DNA of 64,000 nucleotides from assembly GCA_041494885.1 (NCBI GenBank), contig JBGQBO010000003.1, forward strand, positions 124,001-188,000. The letters run 5' to 3'. This DNA comes from JAIQFV01 sp041494885. GTDB lineage: Bacteria > Acidobacteriota > Terriglobia > JAIQFV01. The translations under genes were made by a program, and so were the position numbers. Shown in pieces: positions 51,424 to 59,836 of the stretch. The first letter of the stretch is position 1. Each line of letters begins with the position of its first letter. The notes below the pieces were generated by a model. The model had not been told where the DNA came from, made no database searches, and worked only from the letters and a program-made list of their open reading frames with translations.

Positions 51424-52083
51424 ATGCACATTGCAACCGAAACCATCCTCAAAATGGCTGCTTCTGCGGCCCTGGGGGGCCTTGTCGGCCTGGAGCGGGA
51501 GCTGCGTCACAAGCCCGCGGGTCTGCGCACGAATATGTTTATTTGCCTTGGTTCTACCATGTTCACGATGCTCTCCCTGGAAGTGGCCGAGAAATTTCAC
51601 AGCGACCCGGAGCGCATTGCGGCGCAAATCATCCCCGGTATTGGATTCATCGGCGCCGGGGCCATCTTAAGGGAGGGGTTGAGCGTGGTGGGGCTGACGA
51701 CCGCCGCGACCATGTTTGTGGTGGCGGCCATCGGCATGGGCATTGGCTATGGCTATTACGGCTCCTCCTCGATAGCGACCGGGATGATTGTTGCGGCCCT
51801 CTTTCTCCTTCGCTATGTCGAACGGAAACTCGGGACCAAGTTTGTGCATTATCAGTTTTCGATGTCCACAGGGAAAATGGCGGAAGCATCAGTCAGAGTC
51901 AATGCGCTGCTTGAAGAAATGAAAATCCAGTCTGATGGGATCAGCTGGTCGCGGGAAGGCGATGAACATTTTCTCCGCTTCAGCGCCTCTCTCTCCCCGG
52001 ATCTCCACATGGAATTGATGCGCCGCCTTTTAAAGATCGGGGAATTGAATGATATTCAATCGACCATCTTCAGTGAAAAATGA
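51424..52083 (+). CDS. MgtC/SapB family membrane protein
   Basis: Inner-membrane protein of 219 residues. The MgtC signature is clear: AALGGLVGLERELRHKPAGLRTNMF, then IIPGIGFIGAGAIL and VVGLTTAATMFVVAAIGMGIG. Four to five hydrophobic helices are followed by a cytoplasmic C-terminal domain of about 75 residues (MAEASVRVNALLEEMKIQSD). Characterised relatives affect Mg homeostasis, ATP synthase or cellulose; here the role is open. AAAGGAG precedes the ATG. The stop overlaps the longer dapF frame (ATGA). Confidence 0.9.
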   Translation: MHIATETILKMAASAALGGLVGLERELRHKPAGLRTNMFICLGSTMFTMLSLEVAEKFHSDPERIAAQIIPGIGFIGAGAILREGLSVVGLTTAATMFVVAAIGMGIGYGYYGSSSIATGMIVAALFLLRYVERKLGTKFVHYQFSMSTGKMAEASVRVNALLEEMKIQSDGISWSREGDEHFLRFSASLSPDLHMELMRRLLKIGELNDIQSTIFSEK

Positions 52084-52103
52084 TTGGAGGTGGAAAGCAC
52101 CGC

Positions 52104-53000
52104 ATGATTCCTTTCTTCAAGGCCCACGGGCTCGGGAATGATTTCCTGATTGTCGAGAGTGATTCCTTTCCAAACCAGAGCGATGAAGCCTTGGCGCTCC
52201 TCACCCGGCAGATGTGCGATCGACACCGCGGCATTGGGGCGGATGGAACGGTTTACCTTTTTCCGGGAACCGACTATCCCCAATACGATTTCTCCATTCG
52301 ACTGTTCAATAGTGATGGCAGCGAAGCGGAGATGAGCGGTAACGGCATACGCTGTGCTGCGGCCGTCCATCACTGGAAACATCCAGAGGCGGCAAAAGAA
52401 GTGGTGCTGGGGTCGACCGTCGGTCGTCGCGTCCTGCGCCTGCTGGGCCGCGATGGGACGAGATTTACCTACCTGGCTGAAATGGGAATTCCCGGCTTTC
52501 GCCCTGAAGAAATCCCCTTTCTGGACGAAGGCCTGGCTATGGAGTACCGTGCCCCGGAGGCCTGCCGGGTGGTCAATGTCCCATTGCTTGTTGAGGATCG
52601 GACCTTTCAGATCACGGCGATGTGTGTCGGGAATCCCCAGTGCATCAGCTTCGTCGACGACTTTGAATCTCTTGATTGGAAGCGATACGGCCGCGCCCTG
52701 GAATCCCATCCACGCTTTCCCAAGAAAACCAACGTCGAGTTTGTGCGCATCATAGACCAACATACGGTGGAGATCCGCATCTGGGAGCGGGGAGCAGGGT
52801 ACACGGAGTCTTCCGGAACGGGTTCCATCGCTTCAGCACTGGGCGCCCTACTCAACGCTCGCGTGACGAGCCCCGTCCGAGTGATCACCGAGGGAGGGGT
52901 ACTCGGAGTGGAATGGAAAGGTGAAGGCCAGCCCGTGTTTCTAACTGGAGACGCCGAAGTGGTGGGTCAGGGAATATTTTTAAGGACAAAAGGGATATAA
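52104..53000 (+). CDS. dapF: Diaminopimelate epimerase-like protein with Cys-to-Ser change
   Basis: Epimerase of the lysine and peptidoglycan pathway converting LL- to meso-diaminopimelate. About 298 residues from the ATG at 52104, which begins IPFFKAHGLGNDFLI as in the family; an overlapping ATG at 52080 is the alternative. The first catalytic cysteine is present in MSGNGIRCAA. The second, normally in T-x-A-C-G-T-G, is serine here (ERGAGYTESSGTGS). Other features (CVGNPQCISFVDD and TNVEFVRI) are normal. Either the protein uses serine, or it belongs to a subfamily with another substrate or a two-residue variant. It is downstream of mgtC. Confidence 0.82.
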   Translation: MIPFFKAHGLGNDFLIVESDSFPNQSDEALALLTRQMCDRHRGIGADGTVYLFPGTDYPQYDFSIRLFNSDGSEAEMSGNGIRCAAAVHHWKHPEAAKEVVLGSTVGRRVLRLLGRDGTRFTYLAEMGIPGFRPEEIPFLDEGLAMEYRAPEACRVVNVPLLVEDRTFQITAMCVGNPQCISFVDDFESLDWKRYGRALESHPRFPKKTNVEFVRIIDQHTVEIRIWERGAGYTESSGTGSIASALGALLNARVTSPVRVITEGGVLGVEWKGEGQPVFLTGDAEVVGQGIFLRTKGI

Positions 53001-53058
53001 CCCTGAGAGAGACCCGGTTGGGTAGAAATCAGGATCTCAAGGAGAACTGGCATAGGTT

Positions 53059-53682
53059 ATGAACATCGAAACTCTTTTTGCACTTGGTTCTCAAGCACTT
53101 CTGGATCGCCGTCAGGCGATCCTCTGGATTCTGGCGGTCGCAAGCGTTCCAACGGCTTGCTCCAGGGTGAACGCCATCGCCGAGAAAAAAACAAAGGAAG
53201 AGGGGGACAGGAAGGCAGATCAAAGACCAGCCGCCGGGACGAGGAACATTAAAGTTTATTCGGTACGACAGAAGGGATTTATCATGAGTGAAAAGGTCAT
53301 CAAATCAGAAGCCGAGTGGAGGAAACTGCTGACTCCGGAGCAATTCGATGTGACGCGAAAGCAGGGAACTGAAAGGGCTTTTTCAGGGGAGTACTGGAAC
53401 AACCATGAGAAGGGAATCTATCAATGCGTTTGTTGCGACAACGACCTTTTCAGTTCTGAAACGAAGTTCGAGTCTGGAACCGGATGGCCCAGTTTCTGGA
53501 CGCCCATCGCCAAGGAGAACATCGAGACCAAAACCGATGGTAGCCTTTTTATGCGGCGGGTCGAAGTGTTGTGCAGCCGGTGCGACGCTCATTTAGGCCA
53601 TGTGTTTGAGGATGGTCCAAAACCGACTGGCCTCCGATATTGCATGAACTCTGCTTCCCTCAAGTTTATCAAAGGAGCATAG
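53059..53682 (+). CDS. msrB: Peptide-methionine (R)-S-oxide reductase, probably exported
   Basis: Repairs R-methionine sulfoxide in proteins. The MsrB domain occupies about residues 75-207. It has the structural zinc pairs YQCVCCDNDLF and CSRCDAHLGHVF, SGTGWPSFW, and the catalytic cysteine in RYCMNSASLKF. The N-terminal 75 residues are extra: an Arg-Arg pair then AILWILAVASVPTAC, which looks like a Tat or lipoprotein signal with the lipobox ending at Cys, and a charged linker. The enzyme is likely periplasmic or membrane-bound. An internal ATG at 53284 would give a cytosolic form of the core. AAGGAG lies 15 bases before the first ATG. Confidence 0.88.
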   Translation: MNIETLFALGSQALLDRRQAILWILAVASVPTACSRVNAIAEKKTKEEGDRKADQRPAAGTRNIKVYSVRQKGFIMSEKVIKSEAEWRKLLTPEQFDVTRKQGTERAFSGEYWNNHEKGIYQCVCCDNDLFSSETKFESGTGWPSFWTPIAKENIETKTDGSLFMRRVEVLCSRCDAHLGHVFEDGPKPTGLRYCMNSASLKFIKGA

Positions 53683-53866
53683 GCCACATACCGAGGGAGC
53701 AGCTCCGTCGGGGTCAGTGATGGCCCGCACTTTTGGTCTGTGATACGCACTCCTTCGGCCACCTTCATACATGCTGCAATGAAAACGGAAGGTTGACCTG
53801 CCTCTTTCCCGTCGTTCAGGGCACGCGTGGCCGTGCCATCCTTTGTTTGGGTCTTTTGCCGATGGG

Positions 53867-54871
53867 TCATTGATGAGACGGTTTTCTCGCAACAACAATT
53901 GAATTCATCCCCTCATCCTGCCGAGCGACAGCGACATCCTTAAAGCCTACGCCCTCCAAATCTTCCTTTAGTTCCTCATAGGTGAAAGTACCACCGGATT
54001 CTGTCCCGACCAGCATATTGACGGCAAAGAGCGCCCCTGTGATTGGCAGAGTTCGGGTCGCGTCCATCAGAATGTCCCGGATTGCGATCCTGCCCTCTGG
54101 CTCCAGAGACTGGAACACACGGGCGAAGAGCGCCTGATTTTGCACCCGTGAGTTCTGGTGCACGATGGCGCTGACCCAGGCGAGGTCAGTTCCTCCTGGC
54201 AAAGGGCCGACCAGGTAATCACCATCCACAAGACTGACGCGGTCAATCACGCCTCCCTCGGTGAGAAATTGTTTCGCCATGGGGAGGACATGAGGCAGAT
54301 CGAAAAGGGTGGCCTTTCCCGCCGGACAAGCATCCAGAAAGGCGAGGGTCCACGTCCCCGAGGCCCCGCCGACATCCAGGAGATGGCGGAAGTCAAGCGG
54401 GCGTATTTCTCGGATGAGTTTTCCGGCCAGGCGTGCTGAAAGGTCTCTCATCCCCCCAATGAATGATGCGGCATCCGCCTCTTCCCCCCGGATACTGGAT
54501 GAGCGTTCTGCGGGCCTGCCGTTTTTGACCACCCATGCCAACTGCGCCCAACGACGAAGACAGTTCGCTTGGTGTTGTGCCATCGCCAGAACACTGCTTG
54601 GGCCATGCCCGGTTAAAATTGGTTTGAGACTTGCGGGCACGGAATAACGAACACCCTCTTTGTCCAGAAGCTTCAGCGCGGCCAGGGCATCAAGCAAAAT
54701 GGTGGTTCCCCGAGTATCGAGGGTGGCAGCGTGTGCGACTTCCTCGACTGTCAGCGGCTGCGGTGCGAGCGTACTGAAAACATCCAGGTCTGCAGCGGCT
54801 GCGAGTACACAAGCGGGTTGGAAACTCCTTGCTAGCTCTAATACCTCTTCTCTTGTCCACTGCCTCGACAT
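53867..54871 (-). CDS. SAM-dependent methyltransferase, O-methyltransferase family 2 type
   Basis: Methyltransferase of 334 residues like plant caffeate/hydroxyneurosporene O-methyltransferases. The N-terminal winged-helix dimerisation domain (SFQPACVLAAAADLDVFSTL) is followed by the SAM-binding LLDVGGASGTWTLAFL and later DLPHVLPMAKQFL. DLAWVSAIVHQNSRVQNQALF holds the usual catalytic His position. The substrate is unknown, probably a small aromatic or isoprenoid phenol. GAGGGGAG lies a few bases before the ATG at 54871; the frame open to 55000 is not supported. It stands alone. Confidence 0.85.
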   Translation of the reverse strand: MSRQWTREEVLELARSFQPACVLAAAADLDVFSTLAPQPLTVEEVAHAATLDTRGTTILLDALAALKLLDKEGVRYSVPASLKPILTGHGPSSVLAMAQHQANCLRRWAQLAWVVKNGRPAERSSSIRGEEADAASFIGGMRDLSARLAGKLIREIRPLDFRHLLDVGGASGTWTLAFLDACPAGKATLFDLPHVLPMAKQFLTEGGVIDRVSLVDGDYLVGPLPGGTDLAWVSAIVHQNSRVQNQALFARVFQSLEPEGRIAIRDILMDATRTLPITGALFAVNMLVGTESGGTFTYEELKEDLEGVGFKDVAVARQDEGMNSIVVARKPSHQ

Positions 54872-55278
54872 GGGAATCTCCCCTCGTGATCTTACAGATC
54901 GGATTCGCTTCAGGATCCTCGCAATAGAGTATCGTTTACAAAGGACATCGGCAAGGCTGCTCCAGGAATTGACGGAGGGAGTTGCTCCAGTATCCTTCAA
55001 AAATCGAAGATCTTTAAACGAAGGGAATCAGGCTGGGTCCAGAGCAATGTGCACTAGCTTCGCTGGCACCAATTCGAGATGAAGTTGAGCAGGAATCTGG
55101 GGGGAAGTCGTCCTCGATGGCAGTGGAGGGGAAGGCGACTCTACCCCTGTGATCGGCTGAGTTATCGAGTTAAGCGTCATAGATTCAAACCGACCCCCGG
55201 GTCAGCAAGGGCTCGCCTGCGTCTCTAAGTCTCTTACGGCGCCCACGGCTTAACACCTCGTTGTGAAGTGGAGAGTTA
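54872..55278. other. Intergenic region upstream of the methyltransferase
   Basis: About 400 bases with no coding frame of good composition. A promoter for the methyltransferase is expected here; I cannot place it. No terminator-type hairpin was found for the TPR gene that ends at 55279. Confidence 0.4.
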
Positions 55279-56631
55279 CTAAGGTTTGAGGGTTTTCTTG
55301 CTGGAGAGTTTCTGGTAATCGGCGCAGAAATTGCTATTGGGTTGAAGCTCACAGGCGGTGCGACATTCTTGCAGTGCCGCCGGTTTGTCCTTCTTTTCCA
55401 GCAGTGCATTGCAGAGACCGTTGTGGGCTGTAGCATCCGTTGACCTGAGACGGATCGCCTCTCGAAATTCAGAGATCGCACCATCCAAATCGCGTTTATT
55501 GTAAAGTGCGACGCCCAGGTTGTTGTGAGCGGTGGCATTATCCGTTTTCAAGCGCAACGTCCTACGGTAAGCGGCAATCGCTCCATCCCAGTCCCTCTTC
55601 TCGATAAATGAATTTCCAAGTTTGGTGAGTGCCAGGGCATCAACCGGATTGAGCCGTGCTGCTTCCTGAAATTCCGAGATGGCCGCATCCCAGTCCTTCT
55701 TGTTATAAAGCGCATTTCCCAGACTGAGATGTCCCGTGGCGTCTTCTGGCTTCAAACTCACCGCCCTGCGGTATTCGGCAATCGCCTGATCCAGGTTGTG
55801 GGTGGCTTCAGACACCTGGCCAAGTCCGTAGTGGGCGGGGGCATAATCCGGCTTCAGTCGGATGGCCTCACGAAATTCGGCCATGGCCCCATTTAAGTCC
55901 TTTCGCCCTAGAAGGCGGTAGCCCAAGAGGGCATGCCAGCCGAAATCCTCAGGTTTCAGCCGCACAGCTTCGCGATATTCCGCGACGGCTCCATCCAGGT
56001 CATGCTTGAATTCGAGGGCCAGACCGAGATTAAAATGTGCTGAGGCATCCGTCGGCTTCAACCGGATTGCCTCTCGAAGTTCAGTGACCGCCCCGTCCAA
56101 ATCTGACTTTTGGAGGAGCGAAAACCCGAGGTTGTAGTGCGCCAAGGGATCGTTTGGGTTCAGTTTAAGGACTTCCCGGAATTCCCCTACGGCTTCATCC
56201 CATTTTTTTGCTTCAACAAGGGCCGCTCCTCGAACCGTATGCTGCTGCATCAAGACCTCCTTGGAGACGGGAGGCGGCTTCGGGGTGATCGGTTTTGGTT
56301 TCGGGAGTTGTGCGGCCAACCCCCGGAGAGTCTTTAGAAGATCGGGGCTGGCACCCGCATCACGCAACTGGTTTTCAACTTCCGGCGTGATCTCAAATGA
56401 AATGCCTCGTTCTCGTGCCAGCGCTGCGACCCTTGTGGGTGAGACCTCGCCTTGCAACAATCCGAGGACCTCCGCTTTGGTGAAAGGGTTGTGTGTTGCA
56501 TCCTTTGCATCAATGGGCAGGGCCACGGGTCCGACTTCAAGCAATAAGGCTACTGCGATGAGTGCCACTACGCAACGAGGCCACTTAGAGCGGCGGTCTG
56601 CACTATATAAGTCAACCCTCTCATCCATCAA
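55279..56631 (-). CDS. Membrane-anchored TPR-repeat protein
   Basis: Protein of 450 residues. An N-terminal hydrophobic segment (VVALIAVALLLEVGPVALPI) anchors it or acts as signal. A small helical domain follows (FTKAEVLGLLQGEVSPTRV to LRDAGASPDLLKTLRGL), often seen in acidobacterial proteins ahead of repeats. At least eight TPRs run from about residue 130 to 440, for example HYNLGFSLLQKSDLDGAV and AHNNLGVALYNKRDLDGAI. The C-terminus has several Cys. It lies 150 bases downstream of the caspase-TPR gene and runs with it. A scaffold role for that protein is plausible. Confidence 0.85.
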   Translation of the reverse strand: MMDERVDLYSADRRSKWPRCVVALIAVALLLEVGPVALPIDAKDATHNPFTKAEVLGLLQGEVSPTRVAALARERGISFEITPEVENQLRDAGASPDLLKTLRGLAAQLPKPKPITPKPPPVSKEVLMQQHTVRGAALVEAKKWDEAVGEFREVLKLNPNDPLAHYNLGFSLLQKSDLDGAVTELREAIRLKPTDASAHFNLGLALEFKHDLDGAVAEYREAVRLKPEDFGWHALLGYRLLGRKDLNGAMAEFREAIRLKPDYAPAHYGLGQVSEATHNLDQAIAEYRRAVSLKPEDATGHLSLGNALYNKKDWDAAISEFQEAARLNPVDALALTKLGNSFIEKRDWDGAIAAYRRTLRLKTDNATAHNNLGVALYNKRDLDGAISEFREAIRLRSTDATAHNGLCNALLEKKDKPAALQECRTACELQPNSNFCADYQKLSSKKTLKP

Positions 56632-56780
56632 AGAGTCCTTGGATTCCTTTTACTCAGCCCAAGAGCATCGCGATCTGCTCCGAATCTCCCAGAGGTGGAG
56701 CGGTTAACGGTTGCCCAATCAGCTTGGAGGGCTGCGCCTACGAGACCGCGCAAGGAGTGCTTTTTGACCTTCCGGCACGG

Positions 56781-59225
56781 CTAATTCTTTGTTCTTGAGG
56801 AAGCAGGAGACTGTCGGCCGAATTTCTGTTCGGCGGCCTGGGCGTGGCGGGCTCGTGCAATCTTTTTTTGGAGCGCTTCATTCGATGGATCCAGGCTCAA
56901 GCCTTTCTGGTATTCGCCGATGGCTTTTTCGTACGCCCCTTGTTCATAAAAGGTATCTCCCCGCACTCCCGCAGAAGTGATTTCCCCTTCCACCCGGGAT
57001 TGGGCGCGGCGAGCCCTCTCGAATTTATCTCGGAGCTCTGCATTCTGCGGATCCAAGCTCAATCCTCTTTGGTATTCGCTGATGGCCTTGCCGTAGATGC
57101 CCCGTTCATAGTAGGCGTCTCCCTGGGAAGTGGCAGAAGACACTTCGGCAGCCATCTTTGTCTCGACGCCGGCCTTCGGGGGCCCAGGCTGAACCTCGTT
57201 CCCAGTGTGTCCTTTTAAATCGGTGGCTGGGGGAGTAACGATTGGCGCTGGACCTGCACTTTTTGCAGGGTCTTCCCTGATTGCAGAGGGCCGGAGGTTG
57301 AGGTATCCGACACCGACACCGAGGACGATGACCGCCGTTGCCACCGACGCCCAGATCTTGAGGTTTGATCTTGGCGGAGCTGCCCTCGTCAGCGGAGTGA
57401 ATTTTGGCGCTTCCCTGGGTAGAGCCATTGGTTCAACCGGTGTCCCGAATGGTTGGGCACCTGATCCCCCAGGCTTATATGGGGACTTTACCTGAAGAGA
57501 AAGATCTAAAGGGCTTCTCTCATCGATCCGAGGGAGGGGTGTCATTCGGGTTGTTTTCGGCCCCGGTTCAGAAGTCAGTAGCGTGGCAGCGGCAGGCTGG
57601 GTCGGCGCCCCGGTGAAATTTGAACCGGCCAAAACCTCTCTGGAAGCGCCTTGAGCGCCCTCGGCTTGAGCGTGATAAACAACAACAATGAGAGGAATCG
57701 AGACGAGGGTTGCGGCGGCGCTGACGACCTCCAGGGCGAAGAATTCCGCGGTTGTGGTGATGACACGCGAGGCAACAAGAAGATCACCCTTGAAGATCTC
57801 CAAATTGACCAAAAGCTCACCCGGAGTTTTAGGGGTAAGCAAAAACGTGCACGTCTCTGAGTCGCCCCGCGGAGGCACAAGAAGTCTCCTGGTTTGAGAC
57901 TTCGGCTCAAAATCCGGGGCATCGACCCTCAAGACGATTTCAGCAGATTGGATCACTCCGTTTTGATCCTTGGGAAACTCTAACTGGAATGGTTTCGAAT
58001 TGACATCCCTGGCGGTTAAGGACTGGATGTTCTCCTTAGCGAGCACGGCACGGAGGCCCTCCGAATCTGTCCGTCGAATCAGTGCGAGGAGCTGTGTGGA
58101 TCTTCCGAGAGGTACCCTCTTAGGCAGGGCTGCTTCGAGTGTTCGCTGTTGTTCTGCCCTCTCGACTGTCGGGAGAGACAGCTTATCATGGCGGATCGCC
58201 TCGCCCTCTGCCTGCAATCTTGCAGATTGAGTGTCGATTGGGAGTGGCATTTCTTGTGTGGCATGAGCAGCGAGGACCTTCTCGGCGGCAGTTGAAACCT
58301 GGCGACTGTCGTCCTGTTTCAAGGACAACAACGCCTCTTTCGCCGCATTTGCCAGAGTCTTATTCCTCCCACGGAGTAGGCGCTCCAACTCCTGCACGGC
58401 TCCGACCCGCACCCCGACCAGCGGATTCTCGACCGCTTCCCTCAAGTCTGGAGGCAGGTTGTCCGTTTTGATGATGGGGGGATGAGGATTTCGTGCAATG
58501 ACGATTTCCCCCTGAACGTCGAAGGCCCACTTTCCCGGACTCTGCTGGGGGATTTCCTCTGTCACGCGATCGTGGATGTAGTCATACAGGTCGTCGAGGG
58601 TGACAAGACCGTCCCCATCCAGATCTGCCTCTCCCGTCTCCAGCCCTTTAACCAGGGTTTGAGTGAATATGGAACGAACGCCCTCGCCCTGGACTTCACC
58701 CCCTTCAAATGAGTATTGCATCGCATCGGAGGCGGTCAACACAACTCGTCCACGTCCCTCGAAATGGTCTCTCGTGCCTACATCCTTACTCCCCTTGGCC
58801 ACCATCCCGCGTGCAAAGGCGCCACTATAACAACAGTCCAGCAACAGAACCTGCCGCCGGGAGCGGCTTCGGAACATGACATCATTGACAAAGTTGGCCC
58901 ATACCGCGGTCGAGCGGAGCAGCTTGTGCTGGGTGTTACTGGTGGCAAAGTAGAGCTGTCCATCCTCGTCCTTTACCCCATGACCTGAAAAATAGAGCAG
59001 CAGCAGGTCGTCCCGTTTACGATCCGCGAAGAATGCCTCGATCGTCTCGCTGACCTTATAGGAGGGTTGGTTCAAGAGGGTCTGCACCTCGAAGCCGCCA
59101 ATACCGGGATTCCCCAGTACCTCCGCAAGCGCCTCGGCGTCCTGGGCAGGCGCGATTAACTGCCGCAAGACATGGTCTTCGTATTGAGAATTGGCGATGA
59201 TGAGTGCACTTTTCTTCTCAGCCAT
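56781..59225 (-). CDS. Caspase-like (metacaspase) membrane protein with TPR tail
   Basis: Multi-domain protein of 814 residues. The N-terminal peptidase C14 domain (about 1-235) has the catalytic His82 in LYFSGHGVKDEDG and Cys132 in LLLDCCYSGAF. An EF-hand-like acidic loop, DLDGDGLVTLDD (201-212), follows. Next comes an alpha-helical HEAT-like stretch (VGVRVGAVQELERLLRG) of the kind that follows bacterial effector caspases. A beta-rich middle domain comes next (FLLTPKTPGELLVNLEIF), then a Pro-rich linker and a transmembrane helix near 625-643. Two TPRs (about 698-735 and 751-790) end the protein. It may be a stress or conflict effector. The start has no strong ribosome site. Confidence 0.88.
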   Translation of the reverse strand: MAEKKSALIIANSQYEDHVLRQLIAPAQDAEALAEVLGNPGIGGFEVQTLLNQPSYKVSETIEAFFADRKRDDLLLLYFSGHGVKDEDGQLYFATSNTQHKLLRSTAVWANFVNDVMFRSRSRRQVLLLDCCYSGAFARGMVAKGSKDVGTRDHFEGRGRVVLTASDAMQYSFEGGEVQGEGVRSIFTQTLVKGLETGEADLDGDGLVTLDDLYDYIHDRVTEEIPQQSPGKWAFDVQGEIVIARNPHPPIIKTDNLPPDLREAVENPLVGVRVGAVQELERLLRGRNKTLANAAKEALLSLKQDDSRQVSTAAEKVLAAHATQEMPLPIDTQSARLQAEGEAIRHDKLSLPTVERAEQQRTLEAALPKRVPLGRSTQLLALIRRTDSEGLRAVLAKENIQSLTARDVNSKPFQLEFPKDQNGVIQSAEIVLRVDAPDFEPKSQTRRLLVPPRGDSETCTFLLTPKTPGELLVNLEIFKGDLLVASRVITTTAEFFALEVVSAAATLVSIPLIVVVYHAQAEGAQGASREVLAGSNFTGAPTQPAAATLLTSEPGPKTTRMTPLPRIDERSPLDLSLQVKSPYKPGGSGAQPFGTPVEPMALPREAPKFTPLTRAAPPRSNLKIWASVATAVIVLGVGVGYLNLRPSAIREDPAKSAGPAPIVTPPATDLKGHTGNEVQPGPPKAGVETKMAAEVSSATSQGDAYYERGIYGKAISEYQRGLSLDPQNAELRDKFERARRAQSRVEGEITSAGVRGDTFYEQGAYEKAIGEYQKGLSLDPSNEALQKKIARARHAQAAEQKFGRQSPASSRTKN

Positions 59226-59836
59226 ATCGGATCACTCGGGCCCGGGTTGGAAGAGAATGAGAGCGACGTATTCGTTTCTTTGAACGTGAAATCCTGCCCC
59301 CGCCGGATTTCGCAAGAACTGCATTAAGGACCCCCCCTTGAGGGAGTAGGTTCTATGATGTATTGGTTTTTTGTCCCGGCTAAGATGCTACTGCTAATTC
59401 AAAGCGGCTGTCAATATAGTGCTTGCGGACGGGGGAAATCGGAGGGGCATCAAACTTGAAGGATTATGGAGGGTCGAGATCAATCGGACGATCTATTTTG
59501 GCAACCAATCCTTCCTCAGGTCAAAGAAAAGGTTTTATTTGGAACCTATCTGGTTTCCAGAGGGTCCAAGAAGATTTTCTTAGATCCATCGAAAGTACGG
59601 CGAGCAGGTTGTCCTCTCAGCCGACCAATTTAAGGGACCTCTCCGAAACGCGCTCACTGGCTGAAGATTAGGCGAAAAAAAAAGGCCGATCCTCAGCCGG
59701 AACCAGCCCCTTGATAATGATCATCGGGGACGCCAAAATGAATCGCGTTTACTTAAGGGGAGACTTCCGAAGTCTTTGGACCTTCGGAAGTCTCAATGCT
59801 GCCTCAGTCATAAAACGCTCGATCGGCATCCGGACT
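59226..59836. other. Intergenic region between the caspase gene and the TonB receptor gene
   Basis: Six hundred bases downstream of the receptor gene and upstream of the caspase gene (both minus). It holds the hairpin at 59761-59793 and probably the caspase promoter. Short frames here look like chance. No recognisable RNA was found. Confidence 0.4.
59761..59793. terminator. Hairpin downstream of the TonB receptor gene
   Basis: A perfect 12-base stem (AGACTTCCGAAG at 59761-59772, with its complement at 59782-59793) around a 9-base loop, 44 bases past the receptor stop codon. No T-run follows on the minus strand, so termination efficiency is doubtful. Confidence 0.45.
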
